DNA from: Platanthera guangdongensis
Taxonomy: Eukaryota; Streptophyta; Magnoliopsida; Asparagales; Orchidaceae
Assembly (NCBI GenBank): GCA_039583875.1
Contig: CM077162.1
Span: forward strand, 68,321,259-68,385,258
Direction: 5' to 3'
Length of the DNA stretch: 64,000 nucleotides
Of this stretch, positions 10,452-22,360 are shown in pieces. A program made the translations under genes and the position numbers. Numbering within the stretch: position 1 is the stretch's first letter; each line of letters begins with the position of its first letter. A model generated the notes under the pieces. That model did no database searches and had not been told where the DNA came from. It saw only the letters and a list, made by a program, of their open reading frames with translations.

Positions 10452-11263
10452 TGTATGTTATCTGGTTAGGCAGTATTAATACCTAATTACATACTGTATA
10501 TGATTGCATTGGCGTCATAGATGGGTCTCATATTGAAGTAACAGTTCCAATCAAAGATCAAGGTCGATATAGAAATAGGAAACAAACAATTACAACAAAT
10601 ATAGGTATATTTATTTAGAGGACCAATGCATGAGTATGTATGTTATCTGGACGCGAGATATGCTAACGGTCCAGGTTATCTTGCTTCATATCGGTCAACA
10701 AGATATCACCTAAAGGAGTGAGCTACACATGGTAACAATCCGACGAACTATAAAGAGTTGTTTAATCTCAGACACGCAAAGGAGAGGAATGTTATTGAGA
10801 GAACATTTGGTCTGCTCAAAAAATATGGGCAATTTTAAGAGGGTCATCCTTCTACGATATCAAAGTGCATATATATTTATTTAGAGGACCTTCATTCTAC
10901 TATAATTTATTTGGATATAAAGTGTAATTTTTTTAAATTTGGCACATGTTCAAATTGTAAATTCATGTTGTATACTCCATAATTTCCTAATAGAGAGGAG
11001 ATTAGAAAACAATGCACGATTGTTTGCTGAATTAGATGTAGACATTTTAGAACAAGATGCAAGTCATGCTAGTTTTGAGTATGCAGATGCAATGGGTGGT
11101 GTTCAAGAAACTCCAGAGTGGACCCATTTTAGAGAAACTATGATTGTAAATATGTTCAACGAGTATCATGCTCAATGTGGATTACAAGATGTTCTCTTGT
11201 TTTGCTACTCTATGATTATAATTTTGTTGTTTTTTTAAATCATATGGTGCTACTTAAGATATA
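10452..11263 (+). pseudogene. H1: PIF/Harbinger transposase remnant (5' truncated)
   Basis: Harbinger transposases cut and paste DNA with a DDE nuclease. Fragments in several frames match the family. VIDGSHIEV near 10515 holds the first catalytic Asp. YLDARYANGPGYLASY near 10645 holds the second. ERNVIERTFGLLKK near 10790 holds the Glu. The C-terminal reading from 10939 (CCILHNFLI, then an acidic tail) completes the protein. The 5' third is missing where C1 abuts. Frameshifts and stops make it dead. The companion Myb/SANT gene lies beyond C2 at 24643. Confidence 0.8.
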
Positions 11264-11268
11264 ATATT
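11264..11268. repeat. C2 target-site duplication, left copy (ATATT)
   Basis: ATATT at 11264-11268 matches ATATT at 24496-24500, directly bordering the two LTRs. This proves C2 is one insertion into H1. Confidence 0.95.
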
Positions 11269-12147
11269 TGAAAGCTATTGTACCTAATCACCTAGAGGGG
11301 GGGTGAATAGGTGACTTAAATCTTTTTAACTTTTAAGGCAGAATTCAGAATTTATCTCAGAGTTATATCTACTTTTACACAGCAATCAAACAGCAATCAC
11401 AGAATATCACAAGCACACAGTAGACACACAGATTTATAGTGGTTTCCCAAGCTTTGGGTACATCCACTTTCCCCCTTCGCCTATCTAGCAGTGTACTAGA
11501 TTCGGCCAAACTCCTCCACTATCTCAGATCCTCAGATCTTACACTCAGAACCTCAACCAGGTTCCTACAGCTCAGGCCCAAGGCCCTACAACTCAGCTTC
11601 TTCACAAAGCCTACACTCAGCTTCTTCACAAAGCCTACACTCAGCCACCAAGGCCTACACTCAGCCACAATAGGCCTACACTCAGAGATACAACTCTCCT
11701 ACACTCAAGCACACAGGCCCTACACTCAGCCTTTATAATTACAGGCTTACAAACTCAAATCCCTAAGGATCCTACAAGATATTATGAATACAAAATGTAA
11801 CCCAAACAACTCAGAGACAAGAGAGAAAAGTTGTGAGCTTCTTGATGAGTTCTTGGAAGAACTCAGCTGAAATCAACCTGACTTGGCTTTCTTCAAAGCT
11901 TCTTGAATGTAGAACACAATAAGATTGATCTCCTCTGCAGTTGATCCTTGATCTCTGCTACTTAAGATTCAGACCAAATCTGAACCCTTCTTCTCAGCCT
12001 GGTTCCAACGGCTGACTTCTTGGATGGAGCTCTCTCTCTCCAACTTCTTAGATCCTCACAGGATTCTTCAAAGAATAGCTAGATCTTCTTTGTATATTGA
12101 TCACTTGAACTGTTGTTCAATCATCTCCTTCTGTAGACAGTATAAGC

Positions 12148-12156
12148 CTATTTATA
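12148..12156 (-). promoter_or_regulatory. TATA box of C2 3' LTR
   Basis: TATAAATAG on the minus strand, just downstream of the U3 palindromic array; the same box is in the right LTR at 23231-23239. Likely core promoter of the element. Confidence 0.7.
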
Positions 12157-12299
12157 GGCCTTCTTCATGGTAACCGGCTGGTCCGGTTCATAACTGATTT
12201 CTGACAACTCTGACAGGTGCAGTAGACCGGCTGGAATGGCAGCTGTCAAGTCATCCAGTCAGTTCTTGAAAAATCTATAACTGTCTGAAAGTGTCGAGA

Positions 12300-13268
12300 C
12301 CGTCTGTCTTTACGTGTCGACACTTATAGACCAAGTGTCGACACAAGTTGACAAAGTGTCGACACTAGCCTTCAAGGTGTCGACACAACTCCTTGTGTTG
12401 TAGAATGCACTTCTCGACATAGCTTCTTCTTCATGTGTCGACACTGATATTGAGTGTCGACACAACACTTTGTTCTTCAGCACTTTGTTGAATTCTTGTA
12501 AGTGTCGACACAACATCTTTGTGTCGACACATCTTCATGTGTTGAACTTGTTTAGTGTCGACACATTTTCTTGGTGTCGACACATGCCTTCAGTGTGGAT
12601 ACTTGCTGAGTGTCGACACAGCTCCTTGTGTCGACACATTCTTCTTCTGTTAAGACTTCAGTTGAGTGTCGACACATCCCCTTAGTGTCGACACTTGTAC
12701 TTAGAATATTTTGTTGAACTTTGCTGAGTGCCGACACAGCTCCTTGTGTTGACACTTTCTTCAAGTGTTGAGTCTTCAGCTGAGTGTCGATATATTCTTT
12801 CTTGTGTCGACACTTTCTTCAAGTGTTGACTCTTTTGCTGAGTGTAGACACATTCTTTCTTATGTCGACACTTTCTTCAAGTGTTGAGTCTTTTGCTGTG
12901 TGTCGACACATTGCTCTGGGTGTCGACACTTATACTTAGACTCTGCTGACTTTTGCTGAGTGTCGACACATCTTCCAAGTGTCGACACTTTCTGATGTAG
13001 ACACAGTTTCACTGGGTGTCGACACAACTGCTAAGTGTCGACACTGCTTCACTGCACTTTTCTTCATTGAGTGTTGACACAGCTCCTTGTGTCGACACTT
13101 TCTGCCTGGTGTCGACTCAGCATCACTGGTGTCGACACAATCACTCCAAGTGTCGACACTGCTTGTCTGGGTGTCGACACAATCACTCCAATTGTCGACA
13201 CTGCTTGTCTGGGTGTCGACACAAGTCTTCTTAAGTATCGACACTTTCCTCCTGTGTGTCGACACATG
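12300..13268. repeat. GTGTCGACAC palindrome array in C2 left LTR
   Basis: By eye about 27 exact copies of the 10-base palindrome GTGTCGACAC and a dozen one- or two-base variants, spaced about 15-45 bases apart in otherwise non-repetitive T/C-rich sequence. The spacers are not constant in length. Confidence 0.95.
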
Positions 13269-13412
13269 AACTTAGAAACTTTTTCCATCTTTCCTGCAAA
13301 TACTTAACCTGCACAAGTAAACTCAAAAATACATCAAATACATTTTGATGTATATCATTGAGTAGGGTGAGGCTTATTCAAATCAGGTACATTAAAACCA
13401 ATGTACCCAACA

Positions 13413-13428
13413 ATCTCCCCCTATTTGG
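13413..13428 (-). promoter_or_regulatory. C2 polypurine tract
   Basis: On the minus strand CCAAATAGGGGGAGAT directly precedes the 3' LTR, matching the C1 tract. Confidence 0.85.
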
Positions 13429-13702
13429 AGAAGTCATAACCCTTAGTCAATGATATACACCATACAGAATAAAATCATAGCATGATGTACAGCAGGATTA
13501 TACAACAGGGCAAACATAAACATGTATCAAACAAAACATGTATACACAGATAACATCTCAGAACAACTATGAAATAAATTTATCACACAGCAAATTTATC
13601 ACACAGCACATTGTTCTAACACTTTGTCATATTCATAATTCTAAAGTTTACAGAATGTTTAACATCAAAAGATTACATAGTAAACCTAAGAAAATTTCTA
13701 TG

Positions 13703-14869
13703 CTATTTTTGATCAGCATCTTTGATCACTATCCATTTTCCAGACTTTATCTTGGCTTGTACAGGGGCTTCAGCAGCTTCAGTATCAGCAGGTTTCTTCC
13801 CTTTCAGCTCCTTCTTCTTTAGCTCTTCAGCTTTAATCTTTTGTCTCTCAAAATAATGATAAGGCCTGGGAAAGTATTTTCTAGGCTCCTGAGCAGTAGG
13901 AGATAGCTTTCCCATCTTGGCCTTTCTCCTGTATTGCACTATGGCTTCTTGCCTTGTCTCATGCTTTCTCCATTCCAATTCAGAAAACCACTTGTTTCTG
14001 TCTTGTATATTATCTTTTGCAGCTTTCAATGCAGTTAAGATAATGTTCCTAGAAGTGAGGCTCCACTGCTCAAAGTCTGGTCTTTGTTCAGCTTGTTCCC
14101 TGAACCTCTTCTTAGACAGTCTGGCTTCTTCTTCTTTCTGCAGAGCTTCTTGCATAGCCTCAGATACTGGCTGAACCACCTTCTCTATGATGACATTTTG
14201 CTGTCCCCCAGGTGGGCTATACATGGATTATATTTCATCTTGAACCATATCAAAATCTGGAGGAGGGTAGATTACTTGAGCCACTTCTGGTTGCTCCCCT
14301 CCTAGATATGCAGGATGTATCCCAGATTCTGCAACACAGTCATCATCACATAAAGGAGGATAACCAAGAGTAGCTCTGATAGAATTAGAAATCCACTTAG
14401 CATGATCAGAGCTAGCTTTGACTAACACTCTCTCCCCCTTTATGACTTCTCTTTCCATGTGATCTCTTAGATCATCCTTTTGAAATCTGACTTGGTTATC
14501 CAAATAATTGACTCTATCTTTAAAGAAAGGTTTCAACCTTTGGAGTTTGTCAGTTATCAACTTCTGAGAGTCTTGAATTGCACTTGTTACATCAGATAAA
14601 CTCTTTTGCAAGGCTTTATCAAACTCTGTCTTAGCAGTAGCATTGGAAGTAGTCAGTCCTGTAGCTATGTTCTTCATCTCTGTGACAATAGCATTGTGTG
14701 ATTCAGTTAAGTTGTCATTCATTCTGATCTGGTTCTCTAGAACATAACCTTTCTTCAGTGCAATGTCATCTACTTGTGCCTTTATTTTCTCTTGATGAGT
14801 AGCTAAGTAGACTACTGTATTCCCTCCCTTGTGGAAGCAGTCAGTCATCTCTTTTTTATTTAGATTCAT
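13703..14869 (-). pseudogene. C2 third reading frame, C-terminal half
   Basis: It continues the 14866-16541 reading after a frame change at 14866-14869. The first part is rich in Lys, Glu, Asn and Ser and looks like a long coiled coil (about 14450-14800). An in-frame TAA at 14228-14230 separates it from the last 173 codons, which are Lys/Glu/Arg-rich with repeated ELKKKELKGKK-type basic stretches. Function unknown. No membrane segment is visible. Confidence 0.6.
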
Positions 14870-16541
14870 CTCAAATCTAATAGACTTAATCTCTGGGCTA
14901 GATCAAACTGGAGAGATTTATGCCCCTCATCCATATAGGTTTCAATGGCTTTCCCGTGCTCATCAAGTTTGATTTGCATAGCAACCATCAAAGCACTGTA
15001 ATCTACAGTTGGGGCTAGCTGTAGTGCAGGCTGTGGAGCAATGGTTTGCAAGGCCTTCTTATAATTCTGGCTCCTTCTCTTAAATACTTGGAACTTCCTT
15101 TTCTTTGCCCTTGTAGCTTCCTCATCTTCAGATGCTGAGGTGCTTGCTATATCTACCCTCTCTTTAGGTATCTCCTCAACAGTTTGTTGTTTCTCAACCT
15201 CTTGCCTTGGAGGTTCTTCTAGAATTTCCACTTGCTCCCCCTCAACTGGAGCATTCTCCTCCTCAGCAACAGTTTCCTTATCAAAATCAGTTTGATCCAG
15301 ATTTAGGAAGAGATCTTCCATTGTATATTCTTGTGGAGAATGGGCTGGAGTAACTCTTGACTCATCTACCACTGGATCAGATACAACTTGAACTACAACA
15401 GATGTGTCCTCCATGACAACATCTGGGAGTTGGTTATCAAGCTGAGTTTGCTGATTAACATTATATAAGGAATCAGACAAAACATTATCCTCCATAGGGA
15501 AATCTAAAGCATTAAGCTCAGTGATTACTTCAAGAATAGTGTTTGTAGCCTGTTCACTTTCCAGTGGAGTTGGCTCTTCCACTACTAGGGGCACCCCCTG
15601 GACAGAATCCAGGTGTGTGGGGCTAGCTTCAGGTAACTCCCCCTGCCTCACTACAGCATCTTGGGGAGCTGGAGACTTCTCAGCATTTCTTTCTACATCC
15701 TCATCAGGTGTAAAGACTACTTGCTCTTCACCACCAGAGCTGCTAGATGAAACCTGAGCCACTGGGGCAGTCTTCTTCTTCTTCTTTTGAGGAGTTTCCT
15801 TCTCAGGTATTGTTTTCTCAGGTGTTGGCATCTCCTTAGACAAAACTCTGTCCCACCTTGAGAAGATCCTCATGTCCATCCTTCTCATATGGTTGATCTT
15901 AGTGCCAGCAGCTTGACTTATAACCTCTGGTATACTACCAACAAGGTACAGACTTAGTATCCTACCCAGATTGGGCTTCTTCATACTTTCCTTTATCTTC
16001 TCAAAGATCACTACAGACCAGTCAGTTTTCATTGTGAAGATTATCCTTGTCATAAGGTTGAACATATAGGCTGAGACCCTATCATGCCCTCCAGGCTTAC
16101 TTAAGATTACTTTGCCAACAATTTCTGAAAGAAATTTCCCCTGGCTGTTCATCTCCTTTTCTATTGAAAACAGATACAATTTTCATCTTTGAATCCAGAC
16201 CACACCATGTCAATGCTTCTCTGGTTTTTTGAAGCAGTTACTTCATCCTCTTCTTTTGTCCTTGGCAGGTTTAGAACCTTTCTCAAACTTTTGGGAGAGA
16301 CCTTCACTTTTTCTCCATGGACCATGGACTTGATCTTGAATCCAGATTCGTCTACTTTAGCTCCATTCAGGAATTCCAGTACTTCTTTCTTCCAGATCTT
16401 AGTCGGCTCAGAAACAAGAAATTCTAACCCTGAGTCTGCAACTAATGTTACTACATCCTTGATTTCATGTTCTGCTTCGTCAAACGCTTGTCGCACCAGT
16501 TCGTAGCCTTCATTGACGTTCTCCTCGAGCTTTGGCGCCAT
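14866..16541 (-). pseudogene. C2 third reading frame, N-terminal half (envelope-like position)
   Basis: ATG at 16539-16541 follows a TATA box and palindromic array on the same strand. The first 127 codons (to 16161) and the next frame (16179-14866) together match the organisation of the C1 3' frame: a globular domain with a WKKEV segment, then LSEIVGKVILSKPGGHDR, ending in SRWDRVL (compare GKWDRQI in C1). A frameshift lies near 16170. The rest is Glu/Pro/Val-rich and acidic, then basic (about 15000-15130). Role unknown; position matches the Sirevirus envelope-like gene. Confidence 0.65.
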
Positions 16542-16572
16542 TAGGGTTTGAAGAATTTGACTGGAGAGAAGA

Positions 16573-17022
16573 AAGGTGTCGACACACAAGTTTGGTCTCG
16601 AAACTTTAGTGAGCGCGTCGACAGACAAAGGCAAAATCCTATTTATACCTTTCTAAGTTTGAAGATGAAAGGGCAGGTCAGCTAACTTAAATTGTGTCGA
16701 CACTGTGGATAAGTGTCGACACAGACTTATAATGTCTCGACACCTATGTGTCGACACAAGTTTAGTCAACATATATATGTGTCGACACTTAATTATGTGT
16801 CGACACCACTCAACTCGACATTTAGTCGAGACTTTACTTAGATAATTCTGAGTAAATACTAAGTGTCGACACCACCTTGGATGTGTCGACACCAACTTGT
16901 CATGTGTCGACACAAATATTCTGAAGTGTCGACACCAACTTCCTAGATGTGTCGACACCTTTTCCCTGAAGTGTCGACACCACTTTTCTGTCTCGACACA
17001 GACAACTCTGTGTGTCGACACT
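16573..17022. repeat. GTGTCGACAC array upstream of the C2 3' reading frame
   Basis: About 13 exact copies of the same 10-base palindrome that fills the C2 LTRs, lying between RNase H (ends 17048) and the 3' reading frame. One copy lies between the TATA box and the ATG. No such array occurs elsewhere inside C2. Confidence 0.9.
16639..16647 (-). promoter_or_regulatory. TATA box upstream of the C2 3' reading frame
   Basis: TATAAATAG on the minus strand, identical to the LTR box, about 98 bases before the ATG at 16541. Array, TATA box and start codon repeat the LTR order, suggesting an internal promoter. Confidence 0.6.
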
Positions 17023-17047
17023 ATTTTACTTAGCCATTTCTATAGAC

Positions 17048-18460
17048 TTATTCTAAGTTTATCATTCTCAATTCAATTTTAAACCTATTGAACTTAGTTT
17101 CTTCTAAGGGCTTAGTATACATATCAGCTAGTTGATTATCTATTCTAACATATTCCAGTAAAATATCTTCTTTTTCTACATGTTCTCTAAGAAAATGATA
17201 TTTTATTTCAATATGTTTGGTTCTACTATGGGAAATAGGATTGTTTGCAATTGATATAGCACTTGTAGAATCACAAAAGAGTGGAGTTCTACTTACCTGA
17301 ATTCCATAATCCTCAAGCTGATGTTGTATCCATAGAAGTTGAGCACAGCAACTTCCAGCTGCCACATATTCTGATTCTGCAGTGGAGATAGCCACACTTG
17401 TTTGTTTCTTGCTACTCCATGAAATCAGTCTTCCACCTAGGAATTGACAGGTTCCAGTTGTGCTTTTTCTGTATTCTTTGCATCCTGCAAAGTCTGCATC
17501 TGAATAACCTGTTAGTTCAAAATCTCCATTCCTAGGGTACCAGAGGCCTAGATAAGGAGTGCCCTTTAGATATCTCAGTATCCTTTTGACTGCTGTCAAA
17601 TGAGTCTCCTTAGGGCATGCTTGATACCTAGCACAGACATATGTAGCATACATGTTATCTGGTCTACTTGCAGTCAAATAGAGTAGGGATCCAACTATCC
17701 ATCTATACAAAGTCTCATCTACAGGTTTCCCTGCATCATCTTTGCTAAGAGACATACTTGACCTCATAGGAGTCTTCATGGTACTGGATGAATCCATACC
17801 ATACTTCCTTATGAGTTCTAGGGTGAACTTAGACTGGCATATGGATAAACCATTCTCAGTCTGTCTAACTTGGAGACCCAAGAAGAACTTAAGTTCCCTC
17901 ATACTACTCATCTCAAATTGTCCTTGCATTAGTTTTGCAAACTTTTTGCAAAGACTACTTTCAGTAGACCCAAATATTATGTCATCTACATATATTTGGA
18001 CTAGTATTACTTTGCCTCTGGATTCCCTAAGGAATAGAGTCTTGTCTATTTTCCCCCTTGTGAACTTATTCTCAATAAGGAAACTAGACAGGGTTTCATA
18101 CCAAGCCCTAGGATCTTGCTTTAACCCATATAATGCTTTCCTAAGTCTATAGACATGATTAGGTTGAGTTGAATCAACAAAACTTGATGGTTGTTCCACA
18201 TAGACTTCCTCTTTTAGATTACCATTCAAAAAGGCTGACTTTACATCCATTTGGTAAACTTTAAATCCTTGATAGGTTGCATAGGCCAGGAACATCCTTA
18301 TGACTTCCAGTCTGGCTACTGGAGCAAAGGTTTGATCAAAGTCAATACCTTCTTCCTGCCTATATCCTTTAGCAACCAATCTTGCTTTGTTCTTAATGAT
18401 GACTCCATGTTCATTCATCTTGTTCCTAAAGATCCACTTGGTTCCTATTATGTTGTGGTC
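17048..18460 (-). pseudogene. C2 pol: reverse transcriptase and RNase H
   Basis: Open from about 18418 to 17048. [29 protein letters not shown] (consensus Ala is Asp) and catalytic YVDDIIFGS. RNase [37 protein letters not shown] and a TKPLEE tail. All key acidic residues seem present. The start is lost to a frameshift near 18470 that separates it from the integrase frame. Length is normal for the family. Confidence 0.9.
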
Positions 18461-19857
18461 TTTTGGTTAGGAACAAGCTCCCAGACTTTGCACCTCTTGA
18501 ACTGATTCAGCTCTTCTTGCATTGCTTCAATCCAATGTGGGTCTAGGATGGCTTCTTCAAACTTTTTTGGCTCAACTTGGGATAGAAAACTGGAGAAGAG
18601 CACTGCATTCAGATTTCTGCTCCTTGTTTGTACCCCTTGTCTTGGATCACCAATGATTTGTTCTACTGGATGATCTCTAAGATGCCTATTGGTTGGAGGC
18701 ATCCTGACTTCAGGTTGAACTTCTTCAGTTTCTTCATCTTGTTGTACTCCTTGAACTTCTTCTTCATTAGGTACATGTAGTACTCCCCCTAGACAACAGC
18801 CACTTTCTTCTACCTGCTGTCTTGCTGTAGGTCCATCTTCTATAGTGAGCTTGTCCATCTTTTTAGTTATACCTGAGGAGCTGCAAATACTACTAGACAA
18901 CTCATTGTTAATAAGTCTAGTTTCATCAAATACTACATGTACAGATTCTTCTACAACTTGAGTAGACAAGTTGTAGACTCTATAAGCCTTATTGTTGTTG
19001 TTGTACTCAACAAAAATTCCCTCTTGTGACTTGGCAGCAAACTTTGTCAAGTAAGACTTTCCATTGTTAAGTATGAAGCACTTACAACCAAAGATCCTGA
19101 AATAGGATAGGTTTGGTTTTCTGCCTTTCACAACCTCATAGGGGGTCTTGTTGAGGCTTTTAGTAATGGTAGCCCTATTAATAACATGACATGCAGTATT
19201 AACTGCCTCAGCCCAGAAATATTCTGGTAGTGATGTATCACTTAATAGGGTCCTACCAGCCTCAATCAAGGTTCTATTCTTCCTCTCAGCAATGTCATTT
19301 TGCTGAGGTGTTCTTGGTGAAGAAAACTCTTGAAATATCCCAAATTCTTCACATAGTTTTACCATACCATCAGACTGAAATTCAGTACCATGGTCACTTA
19401 TTATTTTGACCACTATACTATTTAGTTCATTCTGAATCTATTTGACAAAGCTATAGAAGACACTAGGTGTTTCAGATTTCTGTCTAAGAAAGAACACCCA
19501 GGAAAACCTTGAGTAGTCATCTACAACTACAAAGGTATAGACCTTCCTACCTAGGCTGTGAACTGGCATAGGACCAAAGAGATCCATATGTAAGAGGTAT
19601 AAACACCTCACAGCATCTTTGTTGTTAATGCTACTAAAGGTGGATCTAGTCTGCTTGCCCTTTTGACAAGCTGAGCATATTCCATCTTTAATACACTTAA
19701 CTTGAGGATCATTCCTCACTAACTCTTTGCTATAGAGTTTGCCAATTGTCTTGTAGTTGAGATGGGCTAGTCTCTTGTGCCATTTGACACAATGAGAGAC
19801 TTTCTCATCAGCTACAAGACACACTGGAGAACCATTGTTCTCAACCATAATGTCTAG
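18448..19857 (-). pseudogene. C2 pol: integrase and integrase-RT linker
   Basis: In frame with gag and PR. Zinc-binding region: HKRLAHLN and CSACQKGKQTR. Core: HMDLFGPM, IISDHGTEF and PQQNDIAERKNR with the catalytic acidic residues. A TAG at 19438-19440, probably from CAG, cuts the core. The C-terminal linker includes a Gln-rich acidic stretch. The frame ends at 18448, just past the conserved start of RT. Confidence 0.85.
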
Positions 19858-20208
19858 TCAATAGACATTTCTCTTTCTATAACCTGTCAAAATGATCTCT
19901 TGATCATTTGACCTCTTGATATGACAACCATCCTTAACAAATGAGATGTCATATTCTACATCACTTAATTGACTTATACTAATTAGGTTGTGTTTCAAAC
20001 CTTTAACATAAGCCACTTGAGTAATGGTAACTAAGTTACTAGAAATGTTACCAAACCCTTTGATGATTCCTTTTTCAGAACCACCAAAGGTGACTTTTGG
20101 ACCATCCTTGATAGTTGTGTAGTCCCTTAGTAATCCCCTAGTTCCAGTCATATGTCTGGAACATCCACTGTCCAAGTATCATATTGGGGCATGGCCACTT
20201 GGACTCAC
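19858..20208 (-). pseudogene. C2 pol: aspartic protease
   Basis: Catalytic motif DSGCSRHMTG is intact near 20140-20175. A TGA at 20179-20181 stands where the conserved Trp of WYLDSG belongs, and another TGA ends the segment at 19858-19860. The GLKHNLISISQL segment is present. Confidence 0.85.
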
Positions 20209-20223
20209 CTGCAAAACAGATTA
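20209..20223 (-). promoter_or_regulatory. C2 gag-pol junction: gag TAA plus splice-acceptor-like sequence
   Basis: Minus strand reads TAATCTGTTTTGCAG at 20223-20209. Same layout as C1 and C3, but here pol is in frame with gag beyond the TAA. Confidence 0.45.
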
Positions 20224-22257
20224 GTGAACCTTAGAAACCAAAGAATTCTTGGGTCCTTGGTACTGGTTAGTTTGCTTCCTAACAAAGCTACCTGCAGGTT
20301 TTCCAACAGGCAATTTGCTACTCACTTTGGCACTAGCATTGTGCCAACAGTCCATGGTAAAGTGGCCTACCTTGCCACAGCACCAACACTCAAACCTATT
20401 GTACCTTTGCTTAGGTACAGACTTAGCTGTTTTATCTACAGCTGGCTTGTTGAGAGTTGGGGCTTTGCCCTTGGACATGGACTTGACAGTCCTGGCTGGT
20501 TTAGAAAACACCAGTCCAGCTTTACCTTTTTGATGAATAAATTCATCAATTAAGGGTAGAACAGACTTTGGTTTTGAAAACCTAGCAACCAAATCTCTAT
20601 CCTTCTGACGACTAATCTCCAGACTCTTGATTTGATCATTCTTAAATGATATAGTCCCCATCTGAATCACAGTTATGTGCTTCAGTCTGGCTATCTCATT
20701 AAGTTTTTGATCAAACAACTTCTCATAATCAGTTGCAGCCACTTTGAGACTTGCAATCTCCTTAGCTTGACTCTTGGCCAAGGATTTGCATTTCTTAAAT
20801 GCTTGCAATAGAACTTTATATTCATCTATCAATTGATGAATATCCTCTTCAGACTCAGATGCACTCTCATCATTTGATGATGATAAATCTGTTTCTGAAC
20901 TAGCACAAGAAATTGAACTGAAAGAACAATCTTGTACCTTACTAGGTCCTGGATGCTCCAGGATTTTGTCACTTTCTGTCAATGCCATCAGTATTTGGCA
21001 CTGAATGTCTTCTTGATCATATATGGAGTTCATGATCTGGATGAACTCTTCTTCTTCTTCCTTAGCAAACAGTCTTATATATGCTTCAGCATCTGACTCA
21101 GTTTCTGATGAAGAAATATCTGACAGGCTCTTATCCTTTTTGGCAACAAAAGATCTTTCCTTCTTGCCCTTAAATTGAGTCTTTTTCTTATCATTAGACT
21201 CCTTCCTTTTCTCAGGACAGTCAGCAATAACATGTCCTTGTCTATTACAGCAATAGCAAATAATTTTTGATATAGTTGCTTTGCTAGACTTGGTCATTTT
21301 CCTGTCTTTCTTTGAAGACTTTTTATTCTGATAATAGTCTTCTTTACCCTGTGATGTAGATGGCTTTGTCCTCCACTGTTTCTTCTTTAAGAACTTCTGA
21401 AAATGTCTTGTGAAGGCAGCAAAGTCCTCATCACTTTCACTGCTTTCAGACTTTCTGCTTGCTGACTCATCTGACTCAGTTTCAGCTACTTTTGGTGGTG
21501 GAGATGGTGACTTACTTCTGTACTTTCTGGGGGCTTCTGTCTTGAATGCCACTGTCCTTTCTTTATGTTCACTTCTAGTAGATTTCTCCTCTTCGTTTCT
21601 CACCATTAACTACATCTCATAGGATAGCAGTTTTCCAAACAGTGTGGGTGGAGGGATATCTGTTAACTTTGTTATTTCCCTTATGACACAGATCTTGGTA
21701 TCCCAATCCTTTGTAAGGGACCTTAGAAACTTATCATTAAGCTCATAATTACTGAACTCCCTGCCATAGGACATTAGCTCATTCACAATCCTATAGAACT
21801 TCTTATAGCATTCAGTTATGCTATCAGATCTACCTTGCCTAAAACTTTCATATTCTTGATTTAACAAGGATTTTCTATCTTGTCTCACTTCTTCAGAACC
21901 CTCCATATACACTATCAAGGTATCCCACATCTCCTTAGATGTCTTGCAGTGTATCAAATTCTGAAAGGTAGCATCATCAATAGCACTCACAATGATATTC
22001 TGAGCCCTCTTGTCCATTGTGGCTAGAACTATCTCATCCTTTGTCATGTCAGAGAAATCCTTAGGGGTTCTCTGATTTGCATCTAAGACTGAAACCTTCA
22101 TGGGCACATATGGTCCTTCTTTCACTGTGATATATATCCTAGGTTCCGAGGCTTACATAAAAAGTCTCACCCTTTCCTTCCAGATACCAAATATCTCTTT
22201 TCTGCAAATAGGTAGCTTCATGGATCTCAATTCCTTATGATTCTCAGTGGAACCCAT
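20221..22257 (-). pseudogene. C2 gag
   Basis: ATG at 22255-22257 lies about 90 bases after the primer site. The copia gag domain spans about 22150-21610. Zinc knuckle CYCCNRQGHVIADC lies near 21213-21255 and CWCCGKVGHFTMDC near 20346-20390, separated by an acidic and probably coiled-coil region. In-frame stops: TAA at 22153-22155 and TAG at 21610-21612. It ends at TAA 20221-20223. Two widely spaced knuckles are shared with C3. Confidence 0.85.
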
Positions 22258-22348
22258 GGTTCTTGATTTTCTTGGTTCTGTAATGTACTTAGACTGAATC
22301 TGCCAACATGATCTACTCAGACTGTTAAGTCCCTTTTAGAGTAACCTC

Positions 22349-22360
22349 GCTCTGATACCA
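22349..22360 (-). promoter_or_regulatory. C2 primer binding site
   Basis: TGGTATCAGAGC on the minus strand, two bases from the 5' LTR, complementary to the 3' end of plant initiator Met-tRNA. Confidence 0.9.

Larger units (their letters stand above)
11269..13412 (-). repeat. C2 3' LTR (left, 2144 bases)
   Basis: Read on the minus strand it runs TGTTGGGTACATTGG to CTTTCA. It has a palindromic array in U3 (12300-13268), then TATAAATAG at 12148-12156, then the block shared with C1 and C3 (11431-11467), and a C-rich stretch by the end. Confidence 0.95.

Noticed and set aside
12300..13268. CRISPR-like array (short repeats with unique spacers)
   Set aside because: The repeat is a 10-base palindrome, spacer lengths vary widely, it lies within a proven LTR pair and the DNA is plant nuclear.
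12310..13307. Several open frames coding CRHS/SVDT-rich peptides in both directions, also at 16653-17082 and 23393-24431
   Set aside because: They are readings of the palindromic array in any frame; no codon bias, no homology, and both LTR copies show them.
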